Assembly (NCBI GenBank): GCA_016713905.1
Contig: JADJOE010000001.1
Location: forward strand, 310,001-374,000
DNA: 64,000 bases
Direction of reading: 5' to 3'
Source: Candidatus Vicinibacter proximus
GTDB taxonomy: Bacteria; Bacteroidota; Bacteroidia; Chitinophagales; Saprospiraceae
Part shown: in pieces, positions 16,652-26,400 of the stretch
Numbering within the stretch: position 1 is the first letter of the stretch
Layout of the letters: each line of letters starts with the position of its first letter
The notes under the pieces: generated by a model
What the model saw: only the letters and a program-made list of their open reading frames with translations
Told to the model about the DNA's origin: nothing
Database searches by the model: none
Translations under genes and position numbers: made by a program

Positions 16652-18010
16652 ATGTTAAAGTCGTTTCAATCCATTCAGATTTTTTTGTATATTTTTTATA
16701 CTTTCAATCAAATTGGTGCACAGATTAAAAGTGGACCAATGTTGGCCTATGTAGAATACAGAACTGCCAAAATATGGTGCGAAGCAGAAGGAGGTGCTAA
16801 TTTAATACTTAAGTATTGGCCAACCAACCTACCCAGTCAAGTTAAAGAAGCATATGTAACAACCCACAAAGCATTTTCTTTTGAAACTTTTGAGTATGAT
16901 TTGGTAGATCTGATTGCAGGGACAGAATATAATTATCAGGTTTTTAATAAGAAAACAAAAATTCATGGTGCTAATGGTAGCTTTAAAACACAGGAAATAT
17001 GGAAATGGAGAAAATCTGCACCAGACTTTAAATTTTTAGCTGGTAGTTGTAATTATGTAAATGATGTGGAGTTTGACAGACCAGGTAAACCATATGGATC
17101 TGATTCAATCATCTTCACAACGATGGCAAAGGAGAAACCAACTTTTATGCTTTGGTTAGGAGATAGTTGGTATACAAGAGAGCCAGACTTTCAAAGTAAA
17201 TGGGGATTATGGTATAGGGCATCTCATGATCGGGCAACTCCCGTTGTACAACAATTTTTAAAATCAACTTCCCATATTGGCATTTGGGATGACCATGATT
17301 ATGGTCCAAATAATGAAGGTATCTCATATCATTTAAAAGAGGAAGCCAGAGAAGTTTTTAAAGCATATTTTCCAAACCCAAGTTTCGGTTTTCATGGGAA
17401 AGGTACCTATACTAAAGTCACTTATTATGATGTGGATCTGTTTTTAATGGATAACAGAACGTGGAGAACTTCAGATAATATGAACCCATATATTGGAGAT
17501 AAGCCAAATCCCGAAAAGAAAATGTTTGGGCCAGAACAAATGAGCTGGTTAAAGAATAGTCTACTTAATAGTACAAACACATTTAAGATAATTGTAAATG
17601 GATCTCAATCTCTTAATAAAACCTCTTCAGGAGATTGCTGGGCTAATTATCCAGTTGAATTAGAAGAACTCTTGGAGTTTATAGAATTTTACAAAATTAA
17701 TGGTGTGCTTTTTCTTTCTGGAGATAAACATATCAGCGAAATTATTAAACTTGAAAGACTTAATTCATATCCGTTGTATGATATAACGACTTCGTCCCTT
17801 ACAGCTGGAATTAGTAAAGTTTGGGGACAAGAAATAAACAATCCCCTCAGAGTAAATAATATCCTTTTAGAAGAACATAATTATGGTAGATTTTCAATAT
17901 CTGGACCAAGTAAAGAAAGAGAGATTAAAATTGAATTTGTAGATATCAACGGAAAATCACGAAGGGAATTTGTCATCAAGGAAAGCGATATCAGCTATAA
18001 CAAGAAATAA
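16652..18010 (+). CDS. PhoD-like metallophosphatase (alkaline phosphatase D family)
   Basis: The 452-residue protein has a signal peptide ending near NQIGAQ, an N-terminal fibronectin-like strand region (GPMLAYVEYRTAKIWCEAEG), and a PhoD metallophosphatase domain. Family motifs are FLAGSCNYVND, MLWLGDSWYTREPDF, IGIWDDHDYGPNNEG, LFLMDNRTWR, IIVNGSQSL and VLFLSGDKHISEI. PhoD enzymes are calcium- and iron-dependent phosphodiesterases or phosphomonoesterases acting outside the cytoplasm to release phosphate. A second, unrelated alkaline phosphatase of the PhoA type is encoded at 58739-59872. yidD follows after 9 bp. Confidence 0.9.
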   Translation: MLKSFQSIQIFLYIFYTFNQIGAQIKSGPMLAYVEYRTAKIWCEAEGGANLILKYWPTNLPSQVKEAYVTTHKAFSFETFEYDLVDLIAGTEYNYQVFNKKTKIHGANGSFKTQEIWKWRKSAPDFKFLAGSCNYVNDVEFDRPGKPYGSDSIIFTTMAKEKPTFMLWLGDSWYTREPDFQSKWGLWYRASHDRATPVVQQFLKSTSHIGIWDDHDYGPNNEGISYHLKEEAREVFKAYFPNPSFGFHGKGTYTKVTYYDVDLFLMDNRTWRTSDNMNPYIGDKPNPEKKMFGPEQMSWLKNSLLNSTNTFKIIVNGSQSLNKTSSGDCWANYPVELEELLEFIEFYKINGVLFLSGDKHISEIIKLERLNSYPLYDITTSSLTAGISKVWGQEINNPLRVNNILLEEHNYGRFSISGPSKEREIKIEFVDINGKSRREFVIKESDISYNKK

Positions 18011-18019
18011 TCATTCTTT

Positions 18020-18250
18020 ATGAATTGGTATAATTGGATTATTATAATACCTATACGTCTTTATCAACATTTACTTTCTCCTTTGCTAGGAAAAAATTGC
18101 AGATTTCGGCCTTCATGTTCGAATTACATGATTGAGGCTGTTAATGAATGGGGTATTTTTTATGGAGTTTTTCTTGGTATAAAAAGGATTAGCAGATGTC
18201 ATCCATGGGGCGGACATGGAGATGACCCGGTACCAAAACGAACTAAATAA
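18020..18250 (+). CDS. yidD: Membrane protein insertion efficiency factor YidD
   Basis: This 76-residue protein has the conserved YidD pattern: amphipathic N-terminal helix IPIRLYQHLLSPLLGKNCRF, then RPSCSNYMIEAV, GVFLGIKRISRCHPWGGHG and DPVP. It is membrane-associated and assists insertion of proteins by YidC. It is usually found beside rnpA and yidC, but here it sits behind the PhoD-like gene, so its usual neighbours are not present. Length and motifs are complete. It converges on a small membrane protein gene with 22 bp between. Confidence 0.95.
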   Translation: MNWYNWIIIIPIRLYQHLLSPLLGKNCRFRPSCSNYMIEAVNEWGIFYGVFLGIKRISRCHPWGGHGDDPVPKRTK

Positions 18251-18272
18251 TAGAATTATAAAGGGTGTCTCA

Positions 18273-18740
18273 CTACACTTCTCCCCTATTATGTTGTTTC
18301 CAAATATTCCATATAAGTTTAAATGGTATAAGTAAAATTCCAATTAGACAAGATATTGAAAAGAAAACCATTTGGCTTCTTATATATATAGCCATTGAAA
18401 TTTGTTCCCTTTCTGGAATATCATTAAGTATCTCTTGAATTCCAACTTCGTCAAGAAAATTTTTAAAATCAGAAAATGCATAAATCCCATAGAAAAAGAT
18501 TGGAATCATTAGAAAGATTAATGCAATTTTTAAAATTTGAATTCTTGCGTAAGGAGTCAAATGCCAAAAAAAAAGCCATCGCAAACCAATAAAGAAACCG
18601 ATTATGAATAAGAGGTTGCTTAAATAAAAATCATATGGAATTTTGAAGTAATAAATAGGAAACAAAATAATAATCGAAAGGAGTATAGAAAAAAACCACC
18701 AAATACCTTCCGATCTAAGTTTAACCAAAGTTGAATTCAA
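18273..18740 (-). CDS. Small integral membrane protein of unknown function
   Basis: The 155-residue product has four predicted membrane helices (about residues 15-32, 38-58, 67-88 and 122-145), with a charged loop between helices three and four (FKNFLDEVGIQEILNDIPER). I do not recognise the family. The start is uncertain: TTG at 18740 gives a short basic N-terminus before the first helix, and no ATG is available before that helix. It follows the DUF4199 gene on the same strand after 28 bp, so it may be the last gene of the BatA-dihydroorotase-DUF4199 run. Confidence 0.65.
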   Translation of the reverse strand: MNSTLVKLRSEGIWWFFSILLSIIILFPIYYFKIPYDFYLSNLLFIIGFFIGLRWLFFWHLTPYARIQILKIALIFLMIPIFFYGIYAFSDFKNFLDEVGIQEILNDIPEREQISMAIYIRSQMVFFSISCLIGILLIPFKLIWNIWKQHNRGEV

Positions 18741-18768
18741 AATAAATTTTATAAATTTTTTATACTAA

Positions 18769-19311
18769 TTAAATATTCTCCTCCAATGATTTAAAAAGTT
18801 GATTAGGATCTTCCTTTTTTAAAACCAAGGCAATGATGGATGAAATTATAAAGTATATCAAGAAAGAAGACGCCAATATGATCATCAAGTTTCCAAATCC
18901 AAATGGATTCTGTTCCTGAATTCTCTCTATAGCTTTATCTGCTTCAATATCTCCCATGTTAGCTCTAAAATTTTCGATAAGTTTTATTTGAGCTTCTTTT
19001 TGTTGCTCAGCTAATTCTGGATCAATATAGTTATATAAAACAGCCATAAATAATACGGAAATAATTCCATAAACAATAGAGCTAACCCAACATGGAATCA
19101 AAGCTTCTTTCCAGGAGATAAAGCCACCCAATTTTTTCCTAGTATCTAGTCCAGAAAAATACATAAATACAATACCAATTAAAAACAAAACAATACCAAC
19201 CCCAAAGTTTTGAATCATATTATGGTCAAACAAATATAAAACTAGGGTTAATACTACATAAACTGCGGACCAAATTAGTCCATACCGAATAGCAATAGTG
19301 TGTTTTTCCAT
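18769..19311 (-). CDS. DUF4199 domain membrane protein
   Basis: The 180-residue protein has four membrane segments and the DUF4199 pattern: first helix GLIWSAVYVVLTLVLYLF, then GIVLFLIGIVFMYFSG, GGFISWKEALIPCWVSSIVY with a following helix, a hydrophilic region of about 50 residues rich in Glu and Gln, and a final helix. DUF4199 proteins occur widely in Bacteroidota, often next to dihydroorotase and glycosyltransferase genes; their function is unknown. I use the ATG at 19311 rather than the TTG two codons upstream. It lies 11 bp behind the dihydroorotase-like gene and is probably co-transcribed. Confidence 0.85.
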   Translation of the reverse strand: MEKHTIAIRYGLIWSAVYVVLTLVLYLFDHNMIQNFGVGIVLFLIGIVFMYFSGLDTRKKLGGFISWKEALIPCWVSSIVYGIISVLFMAVLYNYIDPELAEQQKEAQIKLIENFRANMGDIEADKAIERIQEQNPFGFGNLMIILASSFLIYFIISSIIALVLKKEDPNQLFKSLEENI

Positions 19312-19322
19312 TTTCAAAAAAT

Positions 19323-20597
19323 TTAATTGATATATATTTTTTTATAGAAAGTTCCTAACACCTTACCCCGTAGGGTTTTAGAAATACAAGGACTATTTTT
19401 AGAAACTGATTTTATATTTTCCAAAGAATAATTCCAACTTTTAGTGGGATTAAACCAAGTAATGTTAGCTATATTACCCACTTTAATACTGGCATCAGTT
19501 AAATTGAATATTTTTCTTGGATTTATAGATGCTTTTTCCACCCACAAATCAGGATTTATTTCATCTGAAATAAATGTTTGGCTTAAAGCAAAAGAAGTTT
19601 CTAGCGAAATAGCGCCAAAGGCGGCAGCTTGAAATTCAAGATCTTTTTTCTCAGGATTCATCGGTGAATGGTCACTGACAATAATATCGATTGTGCTATC
19701 TTGCAAGCCTTTAATTAGATCTAATCTATCTTTCCTGGATCTAATCGGGGGCATTAGCTTCAAATTTTGAGAAAAGGATATTAAATCAGAATCTTCAAAC
19801 ACCAAATTAAAAATAGAAACAGAACTAAAAAGTCCGGACTGTTTTTTCTTTGCAGATCTTAAAAGGTTAACAGCTTCGGAGGTAGAAATTTTGTGAATCA
19901 TTAATCTGGATTCAGAATATTTTAATATTTCCAAATCTCTAAGTACAGCAGTTATTTCGGCTAATGATGGAATCCCTTTAAGCCCAAGATATGTACTCGA
20001 TTCCCCTTCATGCATTTGTCCAGAACCACCCAATTCCTGTTCATAGGAAGAATTGAGAATTATACTCTCAGGTATGTTCTTAATGTATTCTAGCGACCTT
20101 AGTAAAAGACCAGTTTTTTGGATTCCGCTGCCACCATCAGAAAATGCAACAGCGCCAGCTTCGTGCATTTGGAGAATTTCAGCCATTTCAAGAGATTGGG
20201 TATTTTTACTAATCGCGCCTATTGGGTGAATATCTATATTCAAATCCTTTGATCTGCTTTGAATAAAATGGATTTCCGATTTTGAATGTAATGCTGGCTT
20301 TGTGTTTGGCATACAACAAATGGCAGTATATCCTCCTGAACTTGCAGCTTCATTTATATTTAAAAGGGTCTCTCTTTCTTCAAAACCTGGTTCTCCTGTA
20401 TAACATCCTACATCGACCCATCCGGGAGAAATGCATGAATCAGGTTGATTGAAGATTTTAACATTTCTTGGGGTGTCAATAGAAGTGGCAATTTTAAAAA
20501 TCAACCCATCTTTGATCCAGATATCACGAACTTTATGGTGTAATTTATGACCAGGTTCAATAATTTTGACGTTTTTTAATAAACAATTCATATTCAT
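19323..20597 (-). CDS. Dihydroorotase-like amidohydrolase lacking metal ligands
   Basis: The 424-residue protein aligns throughout with class I dihydroorotases (SPGWVDVGCYTGEPGFEERE, CCMPNTKPAL, GAVAFSDGG, STYLGLKGIPSLAEI, SDHSPMNPEKK, AAFGAISLETSFAL). The active-site residues are missing: the D-x-H-x-H-x-R motif reads D62-V-G64-C-Y66-T-G68, the HCE position reads SYE in NSSYEQEL, and the HVST position reads KIST. It therefore probably cannot hydrolyse dihydroorotate. Non-catalytic PyrC homologues are known to act as structural partners of aspartate transcarbamoylase in other bacteria; a similar role is inference. The start ATG overlaps the stop of the upstream BatA gene as ATGA, so the two are translationally coupled. 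Confidence 0.85.
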   Translation of the reverse strand: MNMNCLLKNVKIIEPGHKLHHKVRDIWIKDGLIFKIATSIDTPRNVKIFNQPDSCISPGWVDVGCYTGEPGFEERETLLNINEAASSGGYTAICCMPNTKPALHSKSEIHFIQSRSKDLNIDIHPIGAISKNTQSLEMAEILQMHEAGAVAFSDGGSGIQKTGLLLRSLEYIKNIPESIILNSSYEQELGGSGQMHEGESSTYLGLKGIPSLAEITAVLRDLEILKYSESRLMIHKISTSEAVNLLRSAKKKQSGLFSSVSIFNLVFEDSDLISFSQNLKLMPPIRSRKDRLDLIKGLQDSTIDIIVSDHSPMNPEKKDLEFQAAAFGAISLETSFALSQTFISDEINPDLWVEKASINPRKIFNLTDASIKVGNIANITWFNPTKSWNYSLENIKSVSKNSPCISKTLRGKVLGTFYKKIYIN

Positions 20598-22624
20598 GTA
20601 TTCTTCCAAAGTCTGATCAGCAGGCTTTCCAAAATTAAGAATAAAATACTCCCTAGTACCAAAATCCACCAAAGAGATTTTTTGCTTTTGGATTCTTTAA
20701 TGACTATACCTAAATCTGTTATACTTTTTTCGTTGATTATCTCCGCATTTATACCAAAATATTCATTTAGTATATCATCAGAAATCCTTTCCATATTTGA
20801 TTCTAATCTATTTTCATTAAAAGCGATAAGATCGATAACTTGATCTTGGTTTTTAACTTCATAAATACCAGGCTTTTTTATTTGGTCGTATAGTTCATAA
20901 GCCCACTGATTTCCAGCTACTCTTATAGAGGGAATGAATTCTTCCGGACCCGAAAGTGAAAATCCTTTCTCAGGATTTGGAAATTCCTTAGACTTGGGCA
21001 ACAAAATTACATCATCTATACCAATAGTGTAAGCTAATTTTATTCTTGCATTTCCACTTATTGCTGCTTTGAAAAGAAAAGGAAGTAAAATTTCCGGGCT
21101 TTTTATCAAATTATTGTAATCTTCAGCAATTGGAGAGGCAACTGTGTATATATACCCATTGTTTGCTCTTGATTTCATTAAAAATGGGGAACCGTCACGA
21201 TAACTAAGAATGGTTTCAGAGGATAAACCATTACTCAAAGTATATTGGCCTTGGGTGAAAGGTAGTTTAAGGTTAGCCTTAGGATTGGTGAATACATCTG
21301 AAAACAATTCACTTTCAAGATTAATTGAACCGACTTCTTTTCTTGTTTTGTCAAAGTTCTTAAAGGATGATAGACCAAATTGATTTTCTAAACTTTGATA
21401 AGCTTGAGGTTCTGCTTCAGGTTTTGGAAAAATGATGATGTTTGTCCCATCTGAAGAGGCTTTATACAATTCCTTCGTAAATCCTGATGAAATTTCATTT
21501 AAATCACATAACACAATCAACCTGAAGTCACTAAACTTACTATAATCTATTGAACTAGAACTTACCAGCATTGGTTTAAAATGGGGTATAGCTGCTAGGG
21601 CATTGAGCATAGACTGGGGTAAAATATTGTCATAAATTACCAAAACTTTAATTTCCTGATCCACTCGAAAAGCAGCATGGTATTCATCATCAAAAAGGAT
21701 TGGGTAGTCCTTGATTTTTAAAATGAGTTTTTGATATGGGGAAGTATCTACATAGACTTTTAAGGTGTCAGATATGGTTTGTTGAGCATTTAAATTTAAA
21801 CTGGTATGAGGAAATTCTTGACCGTTCAACAAATAGCTAACACGGACATTTTGAATAGGATTATTTCCATGATTAGTTAGGCTAAAAACTAATAAATTTA
21901 TTTGATCTGGTATGATGACAGGTGAAATAAAATAAGCACTATCAAGACTTAAATTGTTTTCACTAATTCTTTGCAGTGGAACCAAATGGTAGTTTACGGT
22001 GGAATCAATTTGTTCTGAAGTAATGTCTATTATTGATTTTTGGAAATCGGATATTATATAGGATTCCTTTTTAAAACCCTCTACTCCTGACAAAGTTTGA
22101 CTTTGTTTTTTAAGAATCTTACTCATTAGATTAACCACAGGTCCCTCATCGATTTCCTGGATTGCAGAGATGGCATCACTTTTTGAAAGTAGCCTAAGCT
22201 GTTTGCCACTTAAATCGTGACTCAGGATTTGAAATTTATCGTATTCAGTATAGCCATTTATAATTTCAACAGCTCTTCTCTTTGCTTGTGAAAACAAAGA
22301 ACCCTGCTCTGATTCGGCACTCATGGAATGGCTGTTGTCTATAAAGATACTGACCGCATTCAATTGGGTATTTTCCTTATTTCCTTTAGGAAAATATGGT
22401 TGTGCAAAGGCCAAGATTAGCGCCGATAAAGCCAATAGTCTCGATAATAGGATTAACAGATTTTTTAACTTATTTCGACTAGAGGTTTCTTCGACCAGTT
22501 CTTTCAAGAACCGGACATTGGTAAATAGTACCTTTTTATACCGTTTGAAATAAAAAAGATGAATAACGACAGGAAGAGCCAAAAGGCTCAAGACCCAAAG
22601 AAATCCGGGAAATAAGAACTGCAT
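20594..22624 (-). CDS. BatA-domain and VWA-domain membrane protein
   Basis: The 676-residue protein begins with the BatA double-helix domain (FLFPGFLWVLSLLALPVVIH, then LKNLLILLSRLLALSALILAF). A von Willebrand A domain follows with the metal motif DNSHSMS in AVSIFIDNSHSMSAES. The long middle region is probably periplasmic or extracellular and has no recognised motif. A last membrane helix (SLWWILVLGSILFLILESLL) lies next to the C-terminus. It is an inner-membrane protein of unknown role; related proteins are found with the Bat aerotolerance genes and often beside dihydroorotase in this phylum. It heads the minus-strand run continued by the dihydroorotase-like protein. Confidence 0.88.
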   Translation of the reverse strand: MQFLFPGFLWVLSLLALPVVIHLFYFKRYKKVLFTNVRFLKELVEETSSRNKLKNLLILLSRLLALSALILAFAQPYFPKGNKENTQLNAVSIFIDNSHSMSAESEQGSLFSQAKRRAVEIINGYTEYDKFQILSHDLSGKQLRLLSKSDAISAIQEIDEGPVVNLMSKILKKQSQTLSGVEGFKKESYIISDFQKSIIDITSEQIDSTVNYHLVPLQRISENNLSLDSAYFISPVIIPDQINLLVFSLTNHGNNPIQNVRVSYLLNGQEFPHTSLNLNAQQTISDTLKVYVDTSPYQKLILKIKDYPILFDDEYHAAFRVDQEIKVLVIYDNILPQSMLNALAAIPHFKPMLVSSSSIDYSKFSDFRLIVLCDLNEISSGFTKELYKASSDGTNIIIFPKPEAEPQAYQSLENQFGLSSFKNFDKTRKEVGSINLESELFSDVFTNPKANLKLPFTQGQYTLSNGLSSETILSYRDGSPFLMKSRANNGYIYTVASPIAEDYNNLIKSPEILLPFLFKAAISGNARIKLAYTIGIDDVILLPKSKEFPNPEKGFSLSGPEEFIPSIRVAGNQWAYELYDQIKKPGIYEVKNQDQVIDLIAFNENRLESNMERISDDILNEYFGINAEIINEKSITDLGIVIKESKSKKSLWWILVLGSILFLILESLLIRLWKNT

Positions 22625-22772
22625 GTTCTGTTTAACGTTTGAAGGCGTAAAACTAATTAATTATCGGTCAAAATATTTTTGTGAATACAGAAATCTATAA
22701 AAAGATTTGGCTCGTTATAACAAACAAAAGTTCTACAATTACGCATTAAAAAATAATTTAATATTAATTTTG

Positions 22773-22780
22773 TAATTTTG
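22773..22780 (+). promoter_or_regulatory. -7 promoter box directly upstream of ruvA
   Basis: TAATTTTG matches TAnnTTTG exactly and ends only 6 bp before the ruvA ATG at 22787, which implies a leaderless or nearly leaderless message for ruvA-sprA. The -33 element is not evident. Confidence 0.55.
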
Positions 22781-22786
22781 TGCTCT

Positions 22787-23377
22787 ATGATAGCATATAT
22801 AAAGGGTATTGTTACAGAATGTGCTCCAACTCATGTTGTAGTAGAAGCCGGCGGAGTGGGTTATCAGATTTTTATTAGTCTGAGTACCTTCAGCCAGATA
22901 AATGGCTTAAAGGAATTGAAAATACTTACTTATGCCCATTACAAAGAAGATGGCCAGAGTTTGTATGGTTTTTATAAAGATGATGAAAGATCTCTTTTTG
23001 TGCACTTGATTTCTGTAAATGGCGTAGGACCCAATACTGCAAGACTCATTCTTTCTTCGCTAGATACTTTGGCACTTAGGACTGCAATAATTAGTGGTGA
23101 CGACACAACATTTAAGAGGGTCAAAGGGATAGGTCCCAAAACTGCTCAAAGAATAATTATTGATTTAAAAGATAAATTGACCAAAGATTCAGTCCATGAC
23201 TTGGGATCTTCATTTATTTCGACTTACAATCTCAGAAAAGAAGCTCAATCCGCATTATTAGCCCTTGGATTTGGGAGGCCCCAAATTGAACAGGCATTGA
23301 ACCGGATTCCTGCGCCTGTATCCGAAGGTATGAGTTTAGAAAATATGATAAAGGAAGCTTTAAAAAATTTATCATAA
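22787..23377 (+). CDS. ruvA: Holliday junction branch migration protein RuvA
   Basis: RuvA binds four-way DNA junctions and loads the RuvB motor. The 196-residue protein has the N-terminal OB fold (MIAYIKGIVTE, VGYQIFISLSTF, YGFYKDDER), two helix-hairpin-helix motifs (LISVNGVGPNTARLIL and FKRVKGIGPKTAQRIIIDL) and the C-terminal three-helix RuvB-binding domain (EAQSALLALGFGRPQIEQAL). I use ATG 22787 rather than TTG 22778, because every RuvA starts with MI. sprA follows after 83 bp on the same strand, an arrangement common in Bacteroidota. Confidence 0.96.
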   Translation: MIAYIKGIVTECAPTHVVVEAGGVGYQIFISLSTFSQINGLKELKILTYAHYKEDGQSLYGFYKDDERSLFVHLISVNGVGPNTARLILSSLDTLALRTAIISGDDTTFKRVKGIGPKTAQRIIIDLKDKLTKDSVHDLGSSFISTYNLRKEAQSALLALGFGRPQIEQALNRIPAPVSEGMSLENMIKEALKNLS

Positions 23378-23460
23378 AAGCTTATAAAATATACCTTTTG
23401 CGCAAAAATATCGTTCTAATTATTCCTTTTTAAAAAGTCGGGAGTTTTTTGTTCCAGAAT

Positions 23461-26400
23461 ATGAGAAGTTTTTTTTTAGTTTTATTTATATGGATTTTAT
23501 CTGAAAGGGTGCTATTAGCAGGAGGCAAGGAGCTTCCAGAACCGATACAGATGAATAATAAGCCTTATTCCGATACTATTCCGTTTAAAGACAGAACAGG
23601 CAGTTTTACCGATCCAGACGCAAAAAACCCATTTGATCTAAAGGACCCTAAAGTAATAGACCAAACTATTGAATATGATCCGGTGACAGGTCAATATCGT
23701 GTCACAGAAAAAGTAGGGAATGATTATTACAGGCCATCTACTTACATGAGTTTTGACCAATATATGGCATTCAAATCCAAGCAACAAGACAAAGAATACA
23801 TGAAGTCTCTTGCAGGAATTAGCTCAGGCAAAAGGAATCTGAGTGGACTTGTAGATCCAGTTAGCAAGATAGATATTAAGAGGAATTTGGTTGATCGGTT
23901 GTTTGGAGGTTTGGGAATTCAGATAGAGCCAAGGGGTAATATAGACATGACAGTAGGTGGTTTTTATAATTTTACCGATATCCCCAATATTCCAATCCGA
24001 CAAAGATGGCAGGCCGGGCCTGATTTTGATATGGATATTCAAATGGAAGTTGCAGGAAACATTGGTGATAAGCTAAAATTGAATACCAATTATAATACCC
24101 AATCTTCTTTTGATTTTGAAAATAAGCTAAAGCTTGAGTACGATAGTGAGAAATTTTCAGAGGATGACATAATCAAAAAAATTGAAGCAGGAAATGTCAG
24201 TTTACCTTTAAGATCCACCTTGATTAAAGGAAGTCAAAATTTGTTTGGATTCAAAACGGATTGGCAGTTTGGTCATCTGCGATTGACGGGCTTAGTATCA
24301 CAGCAAAGGTCAAGACAAGAGAATATCAAAACCAAAGGGGGCGGAGTTGTTCAGGATTTTCAGATCAGACCGGATAATTATGACGAAAACAGACACTTCT
24401 TTCTGAGTCACTATAACCGAGAAAATTATGAAGTATCTCTTTCCAATCTTCCTGAGGTCAATAGTCAATTCAGGATTAAGGACATTGAAGTTTGGTTAAC
24501 CGAAGATGGCCAGAATTCTAGGGAAACTAACGTTAGGGATATAATTGCCTTAGCTGACCTAGGTACTCCGGATGGATTACCTTTTGATATGTCGGCTAGT
24601 CAACAATCTAAATTTCTTCCCGGAAAAGCGGTTCCCAGAGACCTTCATGGAAAACCATTGCCCTCCAATACTTCAAATCAACTGTTACAACAAATACTTG
24701 CCCTTCAGGGGTCCAGAGATTTGAATGAAGTGGTAAGAGTACTCTCTGATCCAAATGGTCTTAACCTTTTACAAGGTCGGGATTTTGAAAAAATTAGGGC
24801 AAAAAGACTAACCCCAAATGAATTTACATTTAATCCTGATTTGGGATTTATTTCCCTTAGAGTACGACCACGACCAAATCAAGTTCTTGCTGTCGCTTAT
24901 CATTATACCTATAATGGAAAGGATATGGACCCAAGGACTCAAACTCAACTTAAAGTTGGGGAATTTTCAGCTGAAGTAAAGTCAGATTCGCTTAACTATA
25001 AGGTGATGTTTGTGAAGATGTTAAAATCATCCAACCAAGTTACCTTCCTTCCGTCTTTTGATCTGATGATGAAAAATGTTTACCCTATTGGGGGCTTTAA
25101 TTTGAATCAGGAAGATTTTAAGTTTGACATTTTTTATGAATCTCAAGACGGAGCTCAAAGAAGATTTATTGAAGAAATAGATGGATATCCGTTATTAAAC
25201 CTCTTTCAACTTGATAATTTAAACAGGACAAATGACCCTCAACCCGATGGAATATTTGATTGGGTTAACGGTCAAACTATAATTCCCAGCAGCGGAAGTG
25301 TTATTTTTCCAGTTTTAGAGCCCTTTGGATTGTCTTTTAAAAACTTATTATCAAAGCTTGAGTTTCTAAAAAACGATCCAGTGAAGATAGAAGCCATATA
25401 TAAAAAGTATGCCTATCCACAACTTTATGACACCTCTGTAACATCAGCACGTCAAAATTTACAATCCAACCAATTTATTCTAAGAGGAAGTTATCGTGCC
25501 GGGAAATCAAATGAAATTCCTCTTAATACTTTTGGGTCTGACCCAAATGCTAAGATAATTGTACGTGCTGGATCATTAGTTTTGACTGAAGGAATTGATT
25601 ATACTGTTGACCGAAGTTTGGGAAAAGTGACCATTCTCAATGAATCTTTATTACAGTCAAATACCAATATTAGTGTGGATTTTGAAAATAATGCACTTTT
25701 CAATTTCAATACCAGAACCATGCTTGGTTTCAGAGCTGAATACTCAAAAAGCAAAGATGTATATGTGGGGACTACATTTATGAAATTATTTGAAAGACCT
25801 TTCACCCAAAAAGTAAATTTAGGTGAGGATCCAATAAATAACAATATATATGGCCTTGACTTTGGAATAACTAAACCGGCACCCTGGATAACCAGGACAT
25901 TAGATAAACTTCCACTTTATAGTACTAAGGATCCATCCAGATGGTCACTGCAGGGGGAAGCTGCTTTACTCCAGCCTGGTTATTCAAGAGCAATTAATCA
26001 GGATGGAAGTGATGGAGGCGTTGTATATATAGATGATTTTGAAGGAAGTTCGACTGGTATTGGCTTGTATTTTAATACCACTCAGTGGATTCTTGCAACG
26101 CCACCAACATCAAACCAAGTAGACGGAAACCTTGGTGGAAATAATGTATATAATAACTTTTATACAAGTTCAAATAGAGCACTCTTATCATGGTATAGAA
26201 TTGATGATTTTGCAAGAGTTGGGGCCCCAGATGCAGCATCTACCTATTCCAGACTGGTGGATGAGCTTGAGATTTTTCCTCAGCGACAGCGACCAGTTGG
26301 ATTTGCCACTGAACTAACATTTGACCTTACATATTATCCTTATGAAAAAGGTCCTTATAATTATGAACTTCCCGAGGGAATTAGAAGTGGAGATTCTACC

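Noticed and set aside
18113..18126. GTTCGAATT-like T-arm of a tRNA
   Set aside because: It lies inside yidD, and no acceptor or anticodon stem can be folded around it.
23449..23460. TTG start four codons before the sprA ATG
   Set aside because: The ATG at 23461 gives a compact signal peptide and the TTG codons add nothing.
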